A stretch of 64,000 nt of DNA from Enterobacter hormaechei subsp. xiangfangensis (GCF_001729785.1 NZ_CP017183.1:2790001-2854000), one strand, 5' to 3'. Counted from the first letter of the stretch, positions 9,674 through 21,619 are shown. Numbers and translations are program-made. The notes: a model not told the origin generated them from the sequence alone.

Positions 9674-11257
9674 TTAACCTCTGTTGTATGTCGAATTCAG
9701 TACCGCGCGATCCTTCAGCGAAGGGGCCGCCGGCTTATTGCGATTCAGATAACCGATATTGTTGTTGCCCCACAGGGATTCATACGGCATACCGGCCAGC
9801 ATCTCCACGGTGGCGCGGGCCTGCGGGGTCGCCGCCTCCGGCATCGCATGGCCGGACTCGCGCATTTTCGCGGTCTCTTCACGCAGGGTGCTGTGGGTCT
9901 GCAAATTGAGTTTGAAGCGCAGGGAGACCAGGAAGCCGCAGAACAGTACCAGAATGGTGCCGACGCTCAGGATCATCAGGATAGTGTGGCTCACTTCCGC
10001 AGGCTGCACTTTTTGACCGCTGACAAAGCCAGACATCTGCATTACGATCCCCACCAGCATTACCGCACCGGCCTGGGACGCTTTACGGGTCAGCGTCATG
10101 ATGCCCGCGAAGATCCCTTCGCGACGCTGACCGGTGATCACTTCGTCCACGTCAGCAATGTAGGTGTAGGTATTCCACGGTACGTAGTTGATCCCCCCGC
10201 GACCAAGACCGGCAACCGCAGAGATCAGCAGCAGCAGAGCGTAAACGTCGCTCAGGCCCGCGTAATAAAGCACCGCGTAAGAGAGCGAGGCCAGGCCAAA
10301 CAGCACGACCACCATGCGGTAAGACGGCGCAGGTCCGAAGCGAATGCACAGCGGGATCATGCCGATCACGGCGAGGAACTGGAAGATGGCCATCGTGCCC
10401 AGCAGGTTGGACGCCATTGACGCCTCCTGCATCAGCACAAATACCACGTAATAGGTAAACACGGCATTAAAGACGTCCTGTGCGATGTAGCCGCCAAGGT
10501 ACATCCCCAGATGCTGGCGGAAAATCTTGATACGCAGCGTCGAACTTAATTCAACAAAAAGGCGATTCAGGCTCTGCCCAAGGGTCAGCTTTTTCTTCTC
10601 TTCTTCAGCACGCAGGGCCGCTTCAGACCACTCTTCCCGCGGGCGCTCCCAGGTAAAGAACCAGACGAACGTAAGCATCAGTGCGCAGAGTACGGAGAAG
10701 ACCAGGCTTGCATAGAAGAAGGAGATCGCGTTGTCTTTGCCGAAATGCGTGAGCAGGATCCCCGGGAGGAAGGAAGCCAGAATAGCGGACATCTGCGCCA
10801 TAGAGATACGCGCCCCGGAGAATTTGGTTTTCTGTTTGAAATCGTCCGTCATCTCCGGCACCAGCGTTTCGTATGGCACCAGGATCATGGTGTAGACGAT
10901 ATCAAAGATCAGATAGGTCAGCAGGTAGTACCAGAAACTCATGTCCCCTACCCACATCAGCGAGTAGCTGAAAACGCAGGGAATACCGAGCAGGATGAAG
11001 AACTTACGACGGCCAAAACGCTTGCCCAGCCAGGTGGTGCCAAAGTTATCGGTTAAAAAGCCCATTAACGGGCTGACAACCGCATCCAGCACCCTTGCGG
11101 CGGCGAAGATAAAGGTTGCTTCAATCGGTGTGAGTCCACAGAAGGTGGTATAAAAATACAAAAGCCAGGCGGCCGTCAGGGCGGTGGTTCCCGCCCCGAG
11201 GAAGTCCCCTGACCCGTAAGCAAGATAATTTGCGAGTCCAATTTTACGTGTTTTCAT
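9674..11257 (-). CDS. GPH-family sugar transporter, RhiT/TogT-like (rhamnogalacturonide uptake)
   Basis: A 527-residue, roughly 12-helix secondary transporter of the glycoside-pentoside-hexuronide:cation symporter type (MFS_2). The N-terminus KIGLANYLAYGSGDFLGAG and the loop LTDNFGTTWLGKRFGRRKFFILLG are typical of GPH carriers. A hydrophilic tail of about 60 residues follows the last helix. I chose the ATG at 11257 (AGGG nine bases upstream) over an in-frame TTG at 11266. Together with the GH105 gene it forms an import-and-degrade operon. The rhamnogalacturonide assignment rests on the hydrolase partner, not on a specificity motif. Confidence 0.85.
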   Translation of the reverse strand: MKTRKIGLANYLAYGSGDFLGAGTTALTAAWLLYFYTTFCGLTPIEATFIFAAARVLDAVVSPLMGFLTDNFGTTWLGKRFGRRKFFILLGIPCVFSYSLMWVGDMSFWYYLLTYLIFDIVYTMILVPYETLVPEMTDDFKQKTKFSGARISMAQMSAILASFLPGILLTHFGKDNAISFFYASLVFSVLCALMLTFVWFFTWERPREEWSEAALRAEEEKKKLTLGQSLNRLFVELSSTLRIKIFRQHLGMYLGGYIAQDVFNAVFTYYVVFVLMQEASMASNLLGTMAIFQFLAVIGMIPLCIRFGPAPSYRMVVVLFGLASLSYAVLYYAGLSDVYALLLLISAVAGLGRGGINYVPWNTYTYIADVDEVITGQRREGIFAGIMTLTRKASQAGAVMLVGIVMQMSGFVSGQKVQPAEVSHTILMILSVGTILVLFCGFLVSLRFKLNLQTHSTLREETAKMRESGHAMPEAATPQARATVEMLAGMPYESLWGNNNIGYLNRNKPAAPSLKDRAVLNSTYNRG

Positions 11258-11331
11258 TGCCGTCAACCCTAATCAGTTTTGGGAGACTCCCTGTAAGCAA
11301 ACCTCGTCCGGGAGTTTTTACACGGCTACAG

Positions 11332-11359
11332 TAAAAGTATCGACCTGTTGATACCTTTC
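11332..11359. promoter_or_regulatory. Inverted repeat in the transporter-hydrolase promoter region
   Basis: AAAGTATC and GATACCTTT flank CGACCTGTT-type spacing about 75 bases upstream of the transporter ATG. The symmetry suggests a dimeric regulator site or a 5' leader hairpin. No named consensus fits well. Confidence 0.4.
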
Positions 11360-11424
11360 TGTTTCTGCCATCACAAAGGGGTGAATGGCAAAAATGCAAA
11401 GAGTGTCAATACGCGTGTCACTGA

Positions 11425-11448
11425 TTTATAAAACAGCGTTTCTTTTGT
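11425..11448. promoter_or_regulatory. Possible KdgR-like operator upstream of the rhamnogalacturonide operon
   Basis: TTATAAAACAGCGTTTCTTT has the AAAACA/GTTTC core of the KdgR palindrome, the repressor of pectin catabolism genes in Dickeya and Enterobacteriaceae. The outer half on the right deviates. It lies about 170 bases upstream of the start, far for simple repression unless the promoter is equally distant. Confidence 0.35.
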
Positions 11449-11518
11449 ATCAAAAGGGAAGGTCAATTTTGCGAGCCAGCCTTCAGAAATGCCTGAAGAC
11501 TGGTGAAAAGGCAGGCAG

Positions 11519-11911
11519 TTAGCGGTAGTTGACGAGCACCTCGTTGCGCTGAACTTTCAGCGCCGGGATCAGACGTCCACCGCCTGGCACTTCCCAGATA
11601 AAGCGTAAAGGCTCCTGAGCAGACACCCCGTTGAAGGCCTGGGTGGTGCCACTTTGTCCCTCGATTTCCGCGCAGCGGGTCAGCGAGCACAGACGCACCC
11701 GCAACCCGGCCGGTGTGGGTCCCGTCAGGGTGTAATTCCAGGCCACCAGCGTCATCTGCCCGGACACGGGCTCAGAGGCGGACAACGGACGGGAGGAGAT
11801 CGACTCCCCGCGATGGTTGAGCGTTAAGCCTATACTGCTGGCCTGCCATGCCCCCTCGCCTGCGGCCTGCGCCGCCAGCGGGAAAAGTAAGATCCCCAGC
11901 CACTTCCGCAT
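11519..11911 (-). CDS. flhE: FlhE, flagellar periplasmic chaperone/proton-leak regulator
   Basis: A 130-residue protein with a signal peptide (MRKWLGILLFPLAAQAAG, cleavage near 16-18) and the FlhE body: GEGAWQASSIGLTLNHRGE, a cysteine pair in CSLTRC, and a C-terminus ending LVNYR. FlhE is periplasmic, is required for normal swarming in Salmonella, and helps prevent proton leakage through the export gate. It is the last gene of flhBAE; its start abuts the flhA stop at 11911. Confidence 0.94.
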   Translation of the reverse strand: MRKWLGILLFPLAAQAAGEGAWQASSIGLTLNHRGESISSRPLSASEPVSGQMTLVAWNYTLTGPTPAGLRVRLCSLTRCAEIEGQSGTTQAFNGVSAQEPLRFIWEVPGGGRLIPALKVQRNEVLVNYR

Positions 11912-13989
11912 TATTTCCCTCCTATGGTCGCCGTCATGCGAATATTGCGGTTATCGGACAGCTCCATATTCGACAGCACCACCAGCTGGTTCAGGCTCCG
12001 GCGCAGGAAGCGCGACAGCAGCGGACGCAGCGCATGATTCACCAGCAGCACCGGCGGCGCGCCCAGCATCTCCTGACGCGCCAGCGCCTCCTGGGTTTGC
12101 GCCAGTAATCTGTCCGCCAGACCCGGCTCCAGCCCGCCACCGCCCTGCAACGCCTGAAGCAGCAGCCGTTCCAGCGGTGTATCCAGGCCAATGACCTGCA
12201 CTTCGCCGGTTCCCGGGAACCATTGCTGGGTAATGGCGCGTCCGAGCGCCACGCGTACCACCGCCGTCAGTTCGTGCGGATCGCTTTGCAGCGGCGCATG
12301 TTCGGCCAGCGTCTCAAGGATGGTACGCATATCGCGAATGGGCACCTTCTCGTCGAGCAGGTTTTGCAGCACTTTATGCAGGGTGGTTAAGGTCAGCACG
12401 CCCGGCACTAAATCTTCGGTCAGTTTCGGCATCTCCTGCGTTACGCGGTCGAGCAGCTGCTGCGCCTCCTGACGACCAAACAGTTCCGCAGAGAACTGGC
12501 CAATCAGATGGTTGAGGTGCGTCGCCACCACGGTACTGGCCTCAACAACCGTGTAACCCTGGATCTGCGCCTGCTCTTTCAGAGCGCTCTCAATCCAGAT
12601 TGCCGCCAGACCAAAGGCCGGGTCGGTCGTCTGCTCACCCGGCAACGTGCCTGCGGCCGTGCCCGGGTTAATTGCCAGCCAGCGGCCGGGGTACGCATCA
12701 CCGCTGCCGATTTCTACCCCTTTCATCAGGATGCGATAGCGCGCGGGCGGGAGATCCATGTTGTCCCGGATGTGGACCACCGGCGGCAGGAAGCCCATAT
12801 CCTGGGCGAATTTTTTACGAATGCTGCGGATACGGCCAAGCAGTTCACCATCCTGCTGGAAATCCACCATCGGGATCAGGCGGTACCCCACTTCCATCCC
12901 CAGCGAATCTTCGAGCTGAACGTCGTTCCAGGTGGCCTCCACCGCCTGGGTGTTCTCAGGCATTTTGACCGGCGCTGGCTCTGCCTTAGGCTGCGTTTCA
13001 CGGCCACGCATCCACCAGGCAAGGCCCAGCAGCGCGGCAGTAAACAGCAGGAATACCAGGTTTGGCATGCCAGGCACCATACCGAGCAGGCCCAGTACCG
13101 CCGCGGAGAGCAGCATAACGCGCGGGTTGCTGAACAACTGCCCCACCATCTGCTCGCCTACATCCTGATCGGTGCTGACGCGGGTCACAATCACACCCGC
13201 CGCGGTGGAGATCACCAGCGCCGGGATCTGCGCCACCAGACCATCACCAATGGTCAGCAGCGTATAGCTTTCCGCTGCGTGGCCCATGTCCATGCCGTGT
13301 TGCAGCACGCCGACAAGCAGGCCGCCGACGACGTTAATCACCATGATCAGAATGCCCGCGATGGCGTCACCGCGCACAAACTTACTCGCACCGTCCATGG
13401 AGCCGTAGAAATCTGCCTCCTGGGTCACTTCGGCACGGCGTTTTTTTGCTTCATCTTCCGCGATCAGCCCGGCATTCAGGTCGGCGTCGATGGCCATCTG
13501 CTTACCCGGCATCCCGTCGAGCACGAAGCGCGCGCCTACTTCTGCGATACGCCCCGCACCTTTAGTGATAACCATGAAGTTGATAATCACCAGAATGACG
13601 AACACCACGATACCGATGGCGAAGTTGCCGCCCACCAGGAAGTGACCGAAGGCTTCGACCACCTTGCCCGCCGCCGCCGCGCCGGTGTGCCCTTCCATCA
13701 GGATGATACGCGTGGAGGCAACGTTCAGCGCCAGGCGCAGCAGCGTGGTGAACAGCAGGATTGTTGGAAACGCGGCGAACTCCAGCGTGCGCTGGGTGAA
13801 CATCGCCACCAGCAACACCATGATGGACAACGCAATGTTGAAGGTGAAAAGCAGGTCGAGAATAAATGCCGGTAACGGCAGCACCATCATCGACAGAATT
13901 AGCAGGATCAGAATCGGTCCGGCAAGGATCTGCCATTGCGTCGATTTCAGGTTGCCGGGCAGGCGCAACATTGCCACCAGATTAGCCAT
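11911..13989 (-). CDS. flhA: FlhA, flagellar type III export gate protein
   Basis: A 692-residue FHIPEP-family protein of the same length as E. coli FlhA. The N-terminal half has eight membrane helices. Between them lies the conserved cytoplasmic loop (TKGAGRIAEVGARFVLDGMP, then KQMAIDADLNAG), important for proton-coupled export. The cytoplasmic domain from about 330 docks export chaperones and substrates. It overlaps the flhB stop by 8 bases. Part of the flhBAE class II operon. Confidence 0.98.
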   Translation of the reverse strand: MANLVAMLRLPGNLKSTQWQILAGPILILLILSMMVLPLPAFILDLLFTFNIALSIMVLLVAMFTQRTLEFAAFPTILLFTTLLRLALNVASTRIILMEGHTGAAAAGKVVEAFGHFLVGGNFAIGIVVFVILVIINFMVITKGAGRIAEVGARFVLDGMPGKQMAIDADLNAGLIAEDEAKKRRAEVTQEADFYGSMDGASKFVRGDAIAGILIMVINVVGGLLVGVLQHGMDMGHAAESYTLLTIGDGLVAQIPALVISTAAGVIVTRVSTDQDVGEQMVGQLFSNPRVMLLSAAVLGLLGMVPGMPNLVFLLFTAALLGLAWWMRGRETQPKAEPAPVKMPENTQAVEATWNDVQLEDSLGMEVGYRLIPMVDFQQDGELLGRIRSIRKKFAQDMGFLPPVVHIRDNMDLPPARYRILMKGVEIGSGDAYPGRWLAINPGTAAGTLPGEQTTDPAFGLAAIWIESALKEQAQIQGYTVVEASTVVATHLNHLIGQFSAELFGRQEAQQLLDRVTQEMPKLTEDLVPGVLTLTTLHKVLQNLLDEKVPIRDMRTILETLAEHAPLQSDPHELTAVVRVALGRAITQQWFPGTGEVQVIGLDTPLERLLLQALQGGGGLEPGLADRLLAQTQEALARQEMLGAPPVLLVNHALRPLLSRFLRRSLNQLVVLSNMELSDNRNIRMTATIGGK

Positions 13990-15130
13990 CAGTGTCCTTC
14001 TCGTTCAAAAAATCCAGTGCTTCAGGCACCGGAAGGTTCTCAGGTTTTACAGGTCGTTGACCGCCCGCTAAACGCCAGCGTTTCAGTTGCCACACCCAGG
14101 CCAGCACCTCTGCGACAGCGGCGTAGAGCTGGCCCGGGATCTGTTGTCCAATTTCCGCGTGGCGATACAGCGCACGGGCCAGCGGCGGTGCTTCCAGGAT
14201 CGGTACGCGGTTTTCCGTCGCGATTTCACGAATGCGCAGCGCAATCAGCCCGGCCCCTTTCGCCACCACTTTCGGCGCGCTCATTTTGTTTTCGTCGTAC
14301 TGAAGCGCCACGGAGTAGTGGGTCGGGTTGGTGACGATGACGTCGGCTTTCGGCACATCTTCCATCATGCGCCGACGCGCGGCGGCACGCTGCATCTGCC
14401 GGATACGGCCCTTAACGTGGGGGTCGCCTTCCATCTGTTTATATTCATCGCGGATGTCCTGACGCGACATTCGCAGCTTTTTGATATGGGAATAGATCTG
14501 GAAGATAACGTCGAACGCCACCATCGGAATAATGCTGAGTACCACCAGCAGCGAGCATAACCCGACCAGGTTCAGGGCATTTTTCATCGCCGTCATCGGG
14601 GACTCGCTGATCAGGCGCATCATCTCCGGCCAGTGGTGCCACAGAAAAAACCCGGCTGTACTGCCCATAAGAAGCGATTTCAGGATCGCTTTAAGAAGCT
14701 CAGCCCCGGTTTGCGCGGAGAACATTTTCGCAATACCGGGTAGCGGGTTGAGCTTGGAGAATTTCGGTTGCAGCGATTTACCGCTGAACACCAGGCCACC
14801 GAGCATGACCGGCGAAACAAGGGCCACGATGACCACGCCCGCGATCAGCGGCAGCAAGGCGATCATCGCGCTTTTCACAAGGTTGATGATTTGAATGAGG
14901 ATCAGATTGGGGTCATTGACCATGCTGTGATCAAAACGTAAGCCAGCAGAGAGCATTCCCGCCAGTCTGCGGGCGAGCATCTCCCCGCCCCACCAGATTA
15001 TGCAGACGCCCACCACCAGGATCAGCAGGGATGTCAGCTCTCGGGATCGGGGGATCTGCCCATCCTCACGGGCTTTTTCAAGTCGGTGGGGTGTGGGGGC
15101 TTCTGTTTTGTCGTCGTTCTCTTCTGCCAC
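13982..15130 (-). CDS. flhB: FlhB, flagellar export gate and substrate-specificity switch
   Basis: A 382-residue protein with four N-terminal membrane helices and a cytoplasmic domain holding the autocleavage motif NPTH in VTNPTHYSVALQYDE (about residue 269). Cleavage between Asn and Pro is needed to switch export from rod/hook to filament substrates. The hydrophilic start MAEENDDKTEAPTPHRLEKAR is typical. First gene of flhBAE; the class II promoter presumably lies in 15131-15280. Confidence 0.98.
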   Translation of the reverse strand: MAEENDDKTEAPTPHRLEKAREDGQIPRSRELTSLLILVVGVCIIWWGGEMLARRLAGMLSAGLRFDHSMVNDPNLILIQIINLVKSAMIALLPLIAGVVIVALVSPVMLGGLVFSGKSLQPKFSKLNPLPGIAKMFSAQTGAELLKAILKSLLMGSTAGFFLWHHWPEMMRLISESPMTAMKNALNLVGLCSLLVVLSIIPMVAFDVIFQIYSHIKKLRMSRQDIRDEYKQMEGDPHVKGRIRQMQRAAARRRMMEDVPKADVIVTNPTHYSVALQYDENKMSAPKVVAKGAGLIALRIREIATENRVPILEAPPLARALYRHAEIGQQIPGQLYAAVAEVLAWVWQLKRWRLAGGQRPVKPENLPVPEALDFLNEKDTDG

Positions 15131-15194
15131 TGTGCCTGCTCGCAGCCCATTAATTCACGGGTATCATGCCAGCGCAGAGAAAATCCAATGGCGG

Positions 15195-15222
15195 GAAAAG
15201 CCCGTTTATTCGGGCTCTTTTC
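15195..15222 (-). terminator. Hairpin downstream of cheZ
   Basis: On the minus strand AGCCCGAATAAACGGGCT is followed by TTTTCCC, a plausible intrinsic terminator of the tar-cheZ operon. A second stem, CTGCCTCAGG/CCTGAGGCAG (15240-15271), stands between it and cheZ. Confidence 0.6.
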
Positions 15223-15280
15223 GCTGTTTTTGTTCTGAGCTGCCTCAGGCCGCGTTAACGACCTGAGGCAGAACGGGCAA

Positions 15281-15925
15281 TCAGAAACCAAGGCTATCCA
15301 GCAGATCGTCCACCTGATCCTGGCTTGCCACCACGCCCGCTTTGCTGGTGTCAAGCTGTGGACCATTGAGCAGGCTTTCGTTCTCGCGTTTCGGACGGGC
15401 AGCCGGTTCCGGAATGTTCTCCAGCAGCACCATCAGCAGCTGACGTTCAATCTCCTGAATCACATCCATCATGCGCTTGATCACCTGGCCGGTAAGGTCC
15501 TGGAAATCCTGCGCCATCATGATGTCCAGCAACTGGGCGTTAGTGAAGCTGGTGTGGCCCGGCACGTCACCCAGGTACTGACGGGTATCCGTTACCAGTT
15601 CGCGGGCATCCGCCAGCTCAATAGGGTTCTCAAACCACTCATCCCAGCGTTTGCTCAGCGCTTTCGCACCCTTCTCCATGGCATCCTGGTGCGGCTGCGA
15701 GGCTTCAACGCTGTTCAGCGCACGCTCGGCCGCCTGCGCGGTCATCTGCACGACGTAGTCCAGACGGTCGCGCGCGTCAGGGATGGCTTCCGCCGCTTCG
15801 GCGATCGCCTGGTCCAGCCCCAGCTCACGCAGGCTGTCGCGCAGCATGCGGGTCAGGCTACCAATGCGGGCAATAATGTCGCTCGGCGAATGTTCTTCAA
15901 CGGGTTTCATAGCAGGTTGCAACAT
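15281..15925 (-). CDS. cheZ: CheZ, phospho-CheY phosphatase
   Basis: A 214-residue chemotaxis protein that speeds dephosphorylation of CheY-P. The long helical hairpin carries the active motif [18 protein letters not shown], which holds the catalytic Asp and Gln (Asp143/Gln147 in E. coli). The C-terminal CheY-docking helix is [16 protein letters not shown] chose the ATG at 15925: it has GAGG eight bases upstream and gives exactly the E. coli length. An ATG at 15931 and a GTG at 15934 are alternatives. Last gene of the tar operon. Confidence 0.97.
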   Translation of the reverse strand: MLQPAMKPVEEHSPSDIIARIGSLTRMLRDSLRELGLDQAIAEAAEAIPDARDRLDYVVQMTAQAAERALNSVEASQPHQDAMEKGAKALSKRWDEWFENPIELADARELVTDTRQYLGDVPGHTSFTNAQLLDIMMAQDFQDLTGQVIKRMMDVIQEIERQLLMVLLENIPEPAARPKRENESLLNGPQLDTSKAGVVASQDQVDDLLDSLGF

Positions 15926-15935
15926 ATCCATCACC

Positions 15936-17388
<1,453 letters not shown>

Positions 17389-17392
<4 letters not shown>

Positions 17393-18255
17393 GCTTTTTC
17401 CTTACTCAGCGCATATACCGTTTGCCCACGCAGGCTAAACTCACGCACGAGGTTGCTGAAGTTTTCCGAGTGCCCGGCAAACAGTAAACCGTCAGGCTTG
17501 AGCAACGGAACAAAGCGACGCAAAATGTCCTGCTGCGTCGTTTTATCAAAATAGATCATCACGTTACGACAAAAAATGGCGTCGAATGGCCCCGGCACGT
17601 TGTACTGCTTATCCAGTAAATTAACGGGGGCAAATTCCACGCAGTTCGCCAGCTCCTGGCGTACGCGCACCAGTCCTTCATGCGGGCCGGTACCGCGCAT
17701 GAAGTAACGCTGTAGCTGCTGGGGAGACAGCGTTTTCAGCTCATCCTGGCGATAAACGCCGTTACGGGCTTTTTCCAGCACTTCCGTGTCGATGTCGCTG
17801 GCGTACACTTTCCAGCGACCCGGCGCCATGCCCAGGGTGTCCGCCAGGGTGATGGCCAGCGAGTACGGCTCTTCCCCGGTAGAGGCCGCCGCGCTCCAGA
17901 CGCGATACTCTCCGCCACGGCGGCGGGCGTGTTCCGCCAGCACCGGGAAGTGATGCGCCTCGCGGAAAAACGCGGTCAGGTTGGTGGTTAATGAGTTGAT
18001 AAATGCCTGCCATTCGGCGCTGTTCTGGTTCGCTTCGAGCATGCTCAGATAGCGGCCAAAATCGTCCAGCCCCAGCGTGCGCAAGCGCCGCACCAGCCGG
18101 TTGTAGACCATGTCTCGCTTATGGTCCGCAAGCACGATCCCCGCACGCTGGTAGATTAACTGACATATCCGACGAAAATGCGCGTCGGACAGCGCGAGGC
18201 GCTGTGTCATCTGCAACAATAATGACGTTTGCCCTGAGGGCATGGGTGATGTCAT
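17389..18255 (-). CDS. cheR: CheR, SAM-dependent receptor methyltransferase
   Basis: A 288-residue enzyme that methylates glutamates of chemoreceptors. An N-terminal helical domain (about 1-95) with [15 protein letters not shown] precedes the methyltransferase fold with [16 protein letters not shown], a beta-subdomain that binds receptor NWETF tails, and [14 protein letters not shown]. Tar here carries NWETF at its C-terminus; Tap does not. Located 19 bases after tap. Confidence 0.97.
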
Positions 18256-18274
18256 AGCGCCTTCTCAATCACAT

Positions 18275-19876
18275 TCAGGATACAACGGGCACGGCCTGTG
18301 ACCGTCCGACTTCTGTTACTGCTTCAACGTGCTCTTTCACATTAAATACGGCGACTAACCCGGTAAGGTGATCCGCCTGGTTTGCCAGCTGATCGGTCGC
18401 AGCCGCCGCCTCTTCCACCAGTGAGGCGTTCTGCTGTGTAACCTGATCCATCTGTGTAACGGCCTGCGCCACCTGCTCAATACCACGGCGTTGTTCATCA
18501 GACGCCGAGGCAATCTCGCCCATAATGTCGTTAACCCGCGTCACGGAGGTGACTATCTCGTGCATGGTCTGCGCGGCGGTATCCACCAGCGCGGAGCCCT
18601 GCTGAACGCGGGAGACCGACTCTTCTATCAGCCCTTTGATCTCTTTCGCCGCATTGGCGCTGCGGCTGGCGAGGTTTCGGACTTCACCGGCAACCACCGC
18701 GAACCCGCGCCCCTGCTCGCCGGCACGCGCCGCTTCCACCGCCGCGTTCAGCGCCAGAATATTGGTCTGGAACGCGATACCGTCGATAACGCTGATAATG
18801 TCGCCAATTTTCTGCGAGCTGGCGGCAATCTCCTGCATCGTGCTGGCAACGTGAGAAGCCTGATCGCCCCCACGTTTCGCCGTCATCGCTGCCTGTTTTG
18901 ACAAGTCGGACGCCTGACGCGCGTTATCGGCGTTCTGGCTTACCGTCGCGGTCAGCTGCTCCATGCTGGCCGCCGTCTGCGCCAGCGATGCCGCCTGCTG
19001 TTCAGTGCGGGAAGAGAGGTCGTTATTGCCTGCCGCAATCTCGGAGATCCCGGTATGCATGGCGTAACTGCCCTGGCGAACGTTGCTTACCGTTTCCCGC
19101 AGCGAACTCTGCATCTCCTTCAGGCTGGCGAAAATCGCTGATATTTCATTCCTGCCATACACGGCCACCGGACGCGCCAGGTCGCCCTTCGCAATACTGT
19201 CGAAGTGACTGCTGACGATGGCCAGCGGCTGGACGATCATTTTGCGCGACCACCACAGCGAGCCGCCGGTCAGCAGGGCCGCCAGGATTACCATGGTCAG
19301 GAATATCATCCCTGACATGCGGTAACTGGTACGGCTGTCCGCACCGGCACGCGCCACAAACTGGTTAATATCCTGCTGCCATGCGTTAAAGCTGTCGTCA
19401 AACGCCGCCTGAGACGCCTGCACCGGCGCGGTCAGGAAGTCAGAAAGCTGGTTGTTCTCCAGCCACGTCGCCTGATGGTCGAGATCGCCGTACCACACAT
19501 CAAAGGTCTTTTTCATGGCGACTTTGAGCGCTTTCTCTTTCTCACTGACCGCCTCCTGCGCCGTAAAGGCCTTGAACTGCGCGTCGGCCTGCTTCAGGCT
19601 GCTGCGGGCCACAACCATCAGCGCCTTAATATCCTCCGGCGGATAGCTCAGCGCGGTTAACGTCCCTGCTTTGTTCAGCGCAGTGCTTGCCTGCAACAGC
19701 ACGGCACGCGTTTGTGCCAGTGCGGAGCGCTGCTGATTACTCGTCTCAACTTCCTGCAAATACTGATAGCCATCGCGAAACGCCCAGAAAGACAACCCGT
19801 TACTGCCAACCTGCAAAACCCCACACAGGATCAGAATCAAAAACAGTGTGGTCGAGATACGAATACGATTTAACAT
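18275..19876 (-). CDS. tap: Tap, methyl-accepting chemotaxis protein (dipeptide-type receptor)
   Basis: A 533-residue chemoreceptor. The first membrane helix begins after [19 protein letters not shown], a four-helix periplasmic domain follows, the second membrane helix is near 195, and a HAMP domain and a long signalling coiled coil come next. The hairpin tip [20 protein letters not shown] and methylation helices are intact. The C-terminus ends AVPVVS and lacks NWETF, as in E. coli Tap, which senses dipeptides through the dipeptide-binding protein. I chose the ATG at 19876 (GGGAG upstream); the longer ORF adds four unsupported residues. Lies 44 bases after tar. Confidence 0.93.
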   Translation of the reverse strand: MLNRIRISTTLFLILILCGVLQVGSNGLSFWAFRDGYQYLQEVETSNQQRSALAQTRAVLLQASTALNKAGTLTALSYPPEDIKALMVVARSSLKQADAQFKAFTAQEAVSEKEKALKVAMKKTFDVWYGDLDHQATWLENNQLSDFLTAPVQASQAAFDDSFNAWQQDINQFVARAGADSRTSYRMSGMIFLTMVILAALLTGGSLWWSRKMIVQPLAIVSSHFDSIAKGDLARPVAVYGRNEISAIFASLKEMQSSLRETVSNVRQGSYAMHTGISEIAAGNNDLSSRTEQQAASLAQTAASMEQLTATVSQNADNARQASDLSKQAAMTAKRGGDQASHVASTMQEIAASSQKIGDIISVIDGIAFQTNILALNAAVEAARAGEQGRGFAVVAGEVRNLASRSANAAKEIKGLIEESVSRVQQGSALVDTAAQTMHEIVTSVTRVNDIMGEIASASDEQRRGIEQVAQAVTQMDQVTQQNASLVEEAAAATDQLANQADHLTGLVAVFNVKEHVEAVTEVGRSQAVPVVS

Positions 19877-19920
19877 CCACGCTCCCATCAAGCGGCAAGC
19901 AGCCGCGGTTTAATTGTCAG

Positions 19921-21588
19921 TCAAAATGTTTCCCAGTTTTCATCTTGTCCGGTCACCGCTGCGCGCGTACGTGCTGTCACGGGCGCCGGGGCTGCTTCGC
20001 CGTACACCGATCGCGAGCTGACCGTATTTGTTGTTTTTGAAGTAAGGCGGAACGCCGAGACGGCCATTTTCAGGCGGCTCGCCTGGTCCTCCAGCGCAGC
20101 GGCCGCGGCAGCGGACTCCTGCACCAGGGCGGCGTTTTGCTGCGTCACACGATCCATTTCCGATACCGCCAGGGCGACCTGGTCAATACCACGACTCTGC
20201 TCATCCGATGCAGAGGCGATTTCACCCATGATGTCCGTCACGCGCGTCACGGCATTCACGATGTCATTCATGGTTTCACCCGCACTTTCCACCAGCACCG
20301 AGCCGGTATCCACGCGTGAAACAGAGTCTTCAATCAGAGCTTTGATCTCTTTCGCCGCATTGGCGCTGCGGCTGGCGAGGTTACGCACTTCGCCGGCGAC
20401 TACGGCAAACCCGCGGCCCTGCTCGCCCGCACGCGCCGCTTCAACGGCCGCGTTCAGCGCCAGGATGTTGGTCTGGAAGGCGATGCCGTCGATAACGCTG
20501 ATGATGTCGGCGATTTTCTTCGAGCTGTCGGCAATGTCATGCATGGTTTTCACCACGCCGTCGACCACCCGACCGCCGCGCTGGGCGGTGTCGGACGCGC
20601 TTTCTGCAAGCTGCGACGCCTGACGGGCGTTGTCGGCATTCTGCTTCACGGTCGCGGTGAGCTGCTCCATGCTGGCCGCCGTCTCTTCCAGAGCGGACGC
20701 CTGCTGTTCGGTACGGGACGAAAGATCGTTGTTGCCCATCGCGATTTCACTCGTGCCGGTATAGATGGCATCCGCCCCCTCGCGCACGTTGGCGACGGTA
20801 TCAATCAGCGAACGCTGCATATGGTCGACGCTGGTTGCCAGCTCGGAGATCTCATTGCGGCCAATAACGGACAGCGTTTTCGTGAGATCGCCCCGGCCTA
20901 TATCACGGATATGGGCAATGACGCGGCCAAGCGGGTTAAGAAGGATATGACGAATGCCGTACCACACGGCCACCAGCACAATGACCAGCGCGAGGGCGAG
21001 AACCGCCATCTGCCATTTCGCGAAACGGTAGTCGTTCTGGCTTTGCGTAAAGGCGGAGTGATAAAGCTCGCCACTGGCTTTGGCGTACTCGCCGAGCGCC
21101 GCGCCGAGGGCGTTCTGCATTCCCTGGGTCGGCTGCGCGAAATAGGCGTCCATATTGCCCTTCTCCAGGAACTGCACCAGCTCCGTGAGGCCGGCGAAGT
21201 AGGCCTGATATTTTTCATCTATGTTCGCGCTCGCCTGCGCCATTGCCGGCTGAGGGGCGATTTTTTTGAAGGCGTCGTAATGTTTCGCCGCGTCTGCCAG
21301 CGTGGCGCGCGCATTCTTCAGCAGTTCCGTTTTTGCGCTGCTCTGCTGGTTATTTGGGTCCATCATCATGCGGGCAGACGAGCGGCTCAGGTTGATACGC
21401 GTCTGCAACATCAGATCCCAGGTCGTGGTCAGTTCGCTTTGCTGCATTCGCAAATCGTTCGAGGCCGCGAAGCTGTCCTGGTTCTGTTTTAACGACGAGA
21501 AAAAGAGGCCGCCAGAAGTAAGCTGAAGAAGTGCGAAAATGACCAGCACCATCATAAGCATTGTGACAACGCGGATACGGTTCAACAT
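19921..21588 (-). CDS. tar: Tar, methyl-accepting chemotaxis protein (aspartate-type receptor)
   Basis: A 555-residue chemoreceptor. The periplasmic ligand domain retains the aspartate-pocket arginines in [18 protein letters not shown] (Arg64, Arg69 and Arg73 in E. coli) and [16 protein letters not shown] domain, the signalling tip [20 protein letters not shown] and a C-terminal NWETF pentapeptide for CheR/CheB follow. The ATG at 21588 has AGAAGG upstream and gives the E. coli N-terminus; a longer in-frame extension overlaps the promoter and is rejected. First gene of the operon, behind a consensus sigma-28 promoter. Confidence 0.96.
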   Translation of the reverse strand: MLNRIRVVTMLMMVLVIFALLQLTSGGLFFSSLKQNQDSFAASNDLRMQQSELTTTWDLMLQTRINLSRSSARMMMDPNNQQSSAKTELLKNARATLADAAKHYDAFKKIAPQPAMAQASANIDEKYQAYFAGLTELVQFLEKGNMDAYFAQPTQGMQNALGAALGEYAKASGELYHSAFTQSQNDYRFAKWQMAVLALALVIVLVAVWYGIRHILLNPLGRVIAHIRDIGRGDLTKTLSVIGRNEISELATSVDHMQRSLIDTVANVREGADAIYTGTSEIAMGNNDLSSRTEQQASALEETAASMEQLTATVKQNADNARQASQLAESASDTAQRGGRVVDGVVKTMHDIADSSKKIADIISVIDGIAFQTNILALNAAVEAARAGEQGRGFAVVAGEVRNLASRSANAAKEIKALIEDSVSRVDTGSVLVESAGETMNDIVNAVTRVTDIMGEIASASDEQSRGIDQVALAVSEMDRVTQQNAALVQESAAAAAALEDQASRLKMAVSAFRLTSKTTNTVSSRSVYGEAAPAPVTARTRAAVTGQDENWETF

Positions 21589-21619
21589 ACAACACCTTCT
21601 CATAGATTTATTAACGGTG

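Noticed and set aside
12508..13875. Long plus-strand open frame (455 codons) opposite flhA
   Set aside because: Antisense shadow of flhA, His/Arg/Gln-rich with no domain.
18450..20740. Long direct DNA similarity between two stretches about 1.65 kb apart
   Set aside because: Explained by the paralogous signalling domains of tap and tar, not a mobile repeat.
20539..21492. Plus-strand frame of 317 codons opposite tar
   Set aside because: Antisense shadow; no ribosome-binding site or homology.
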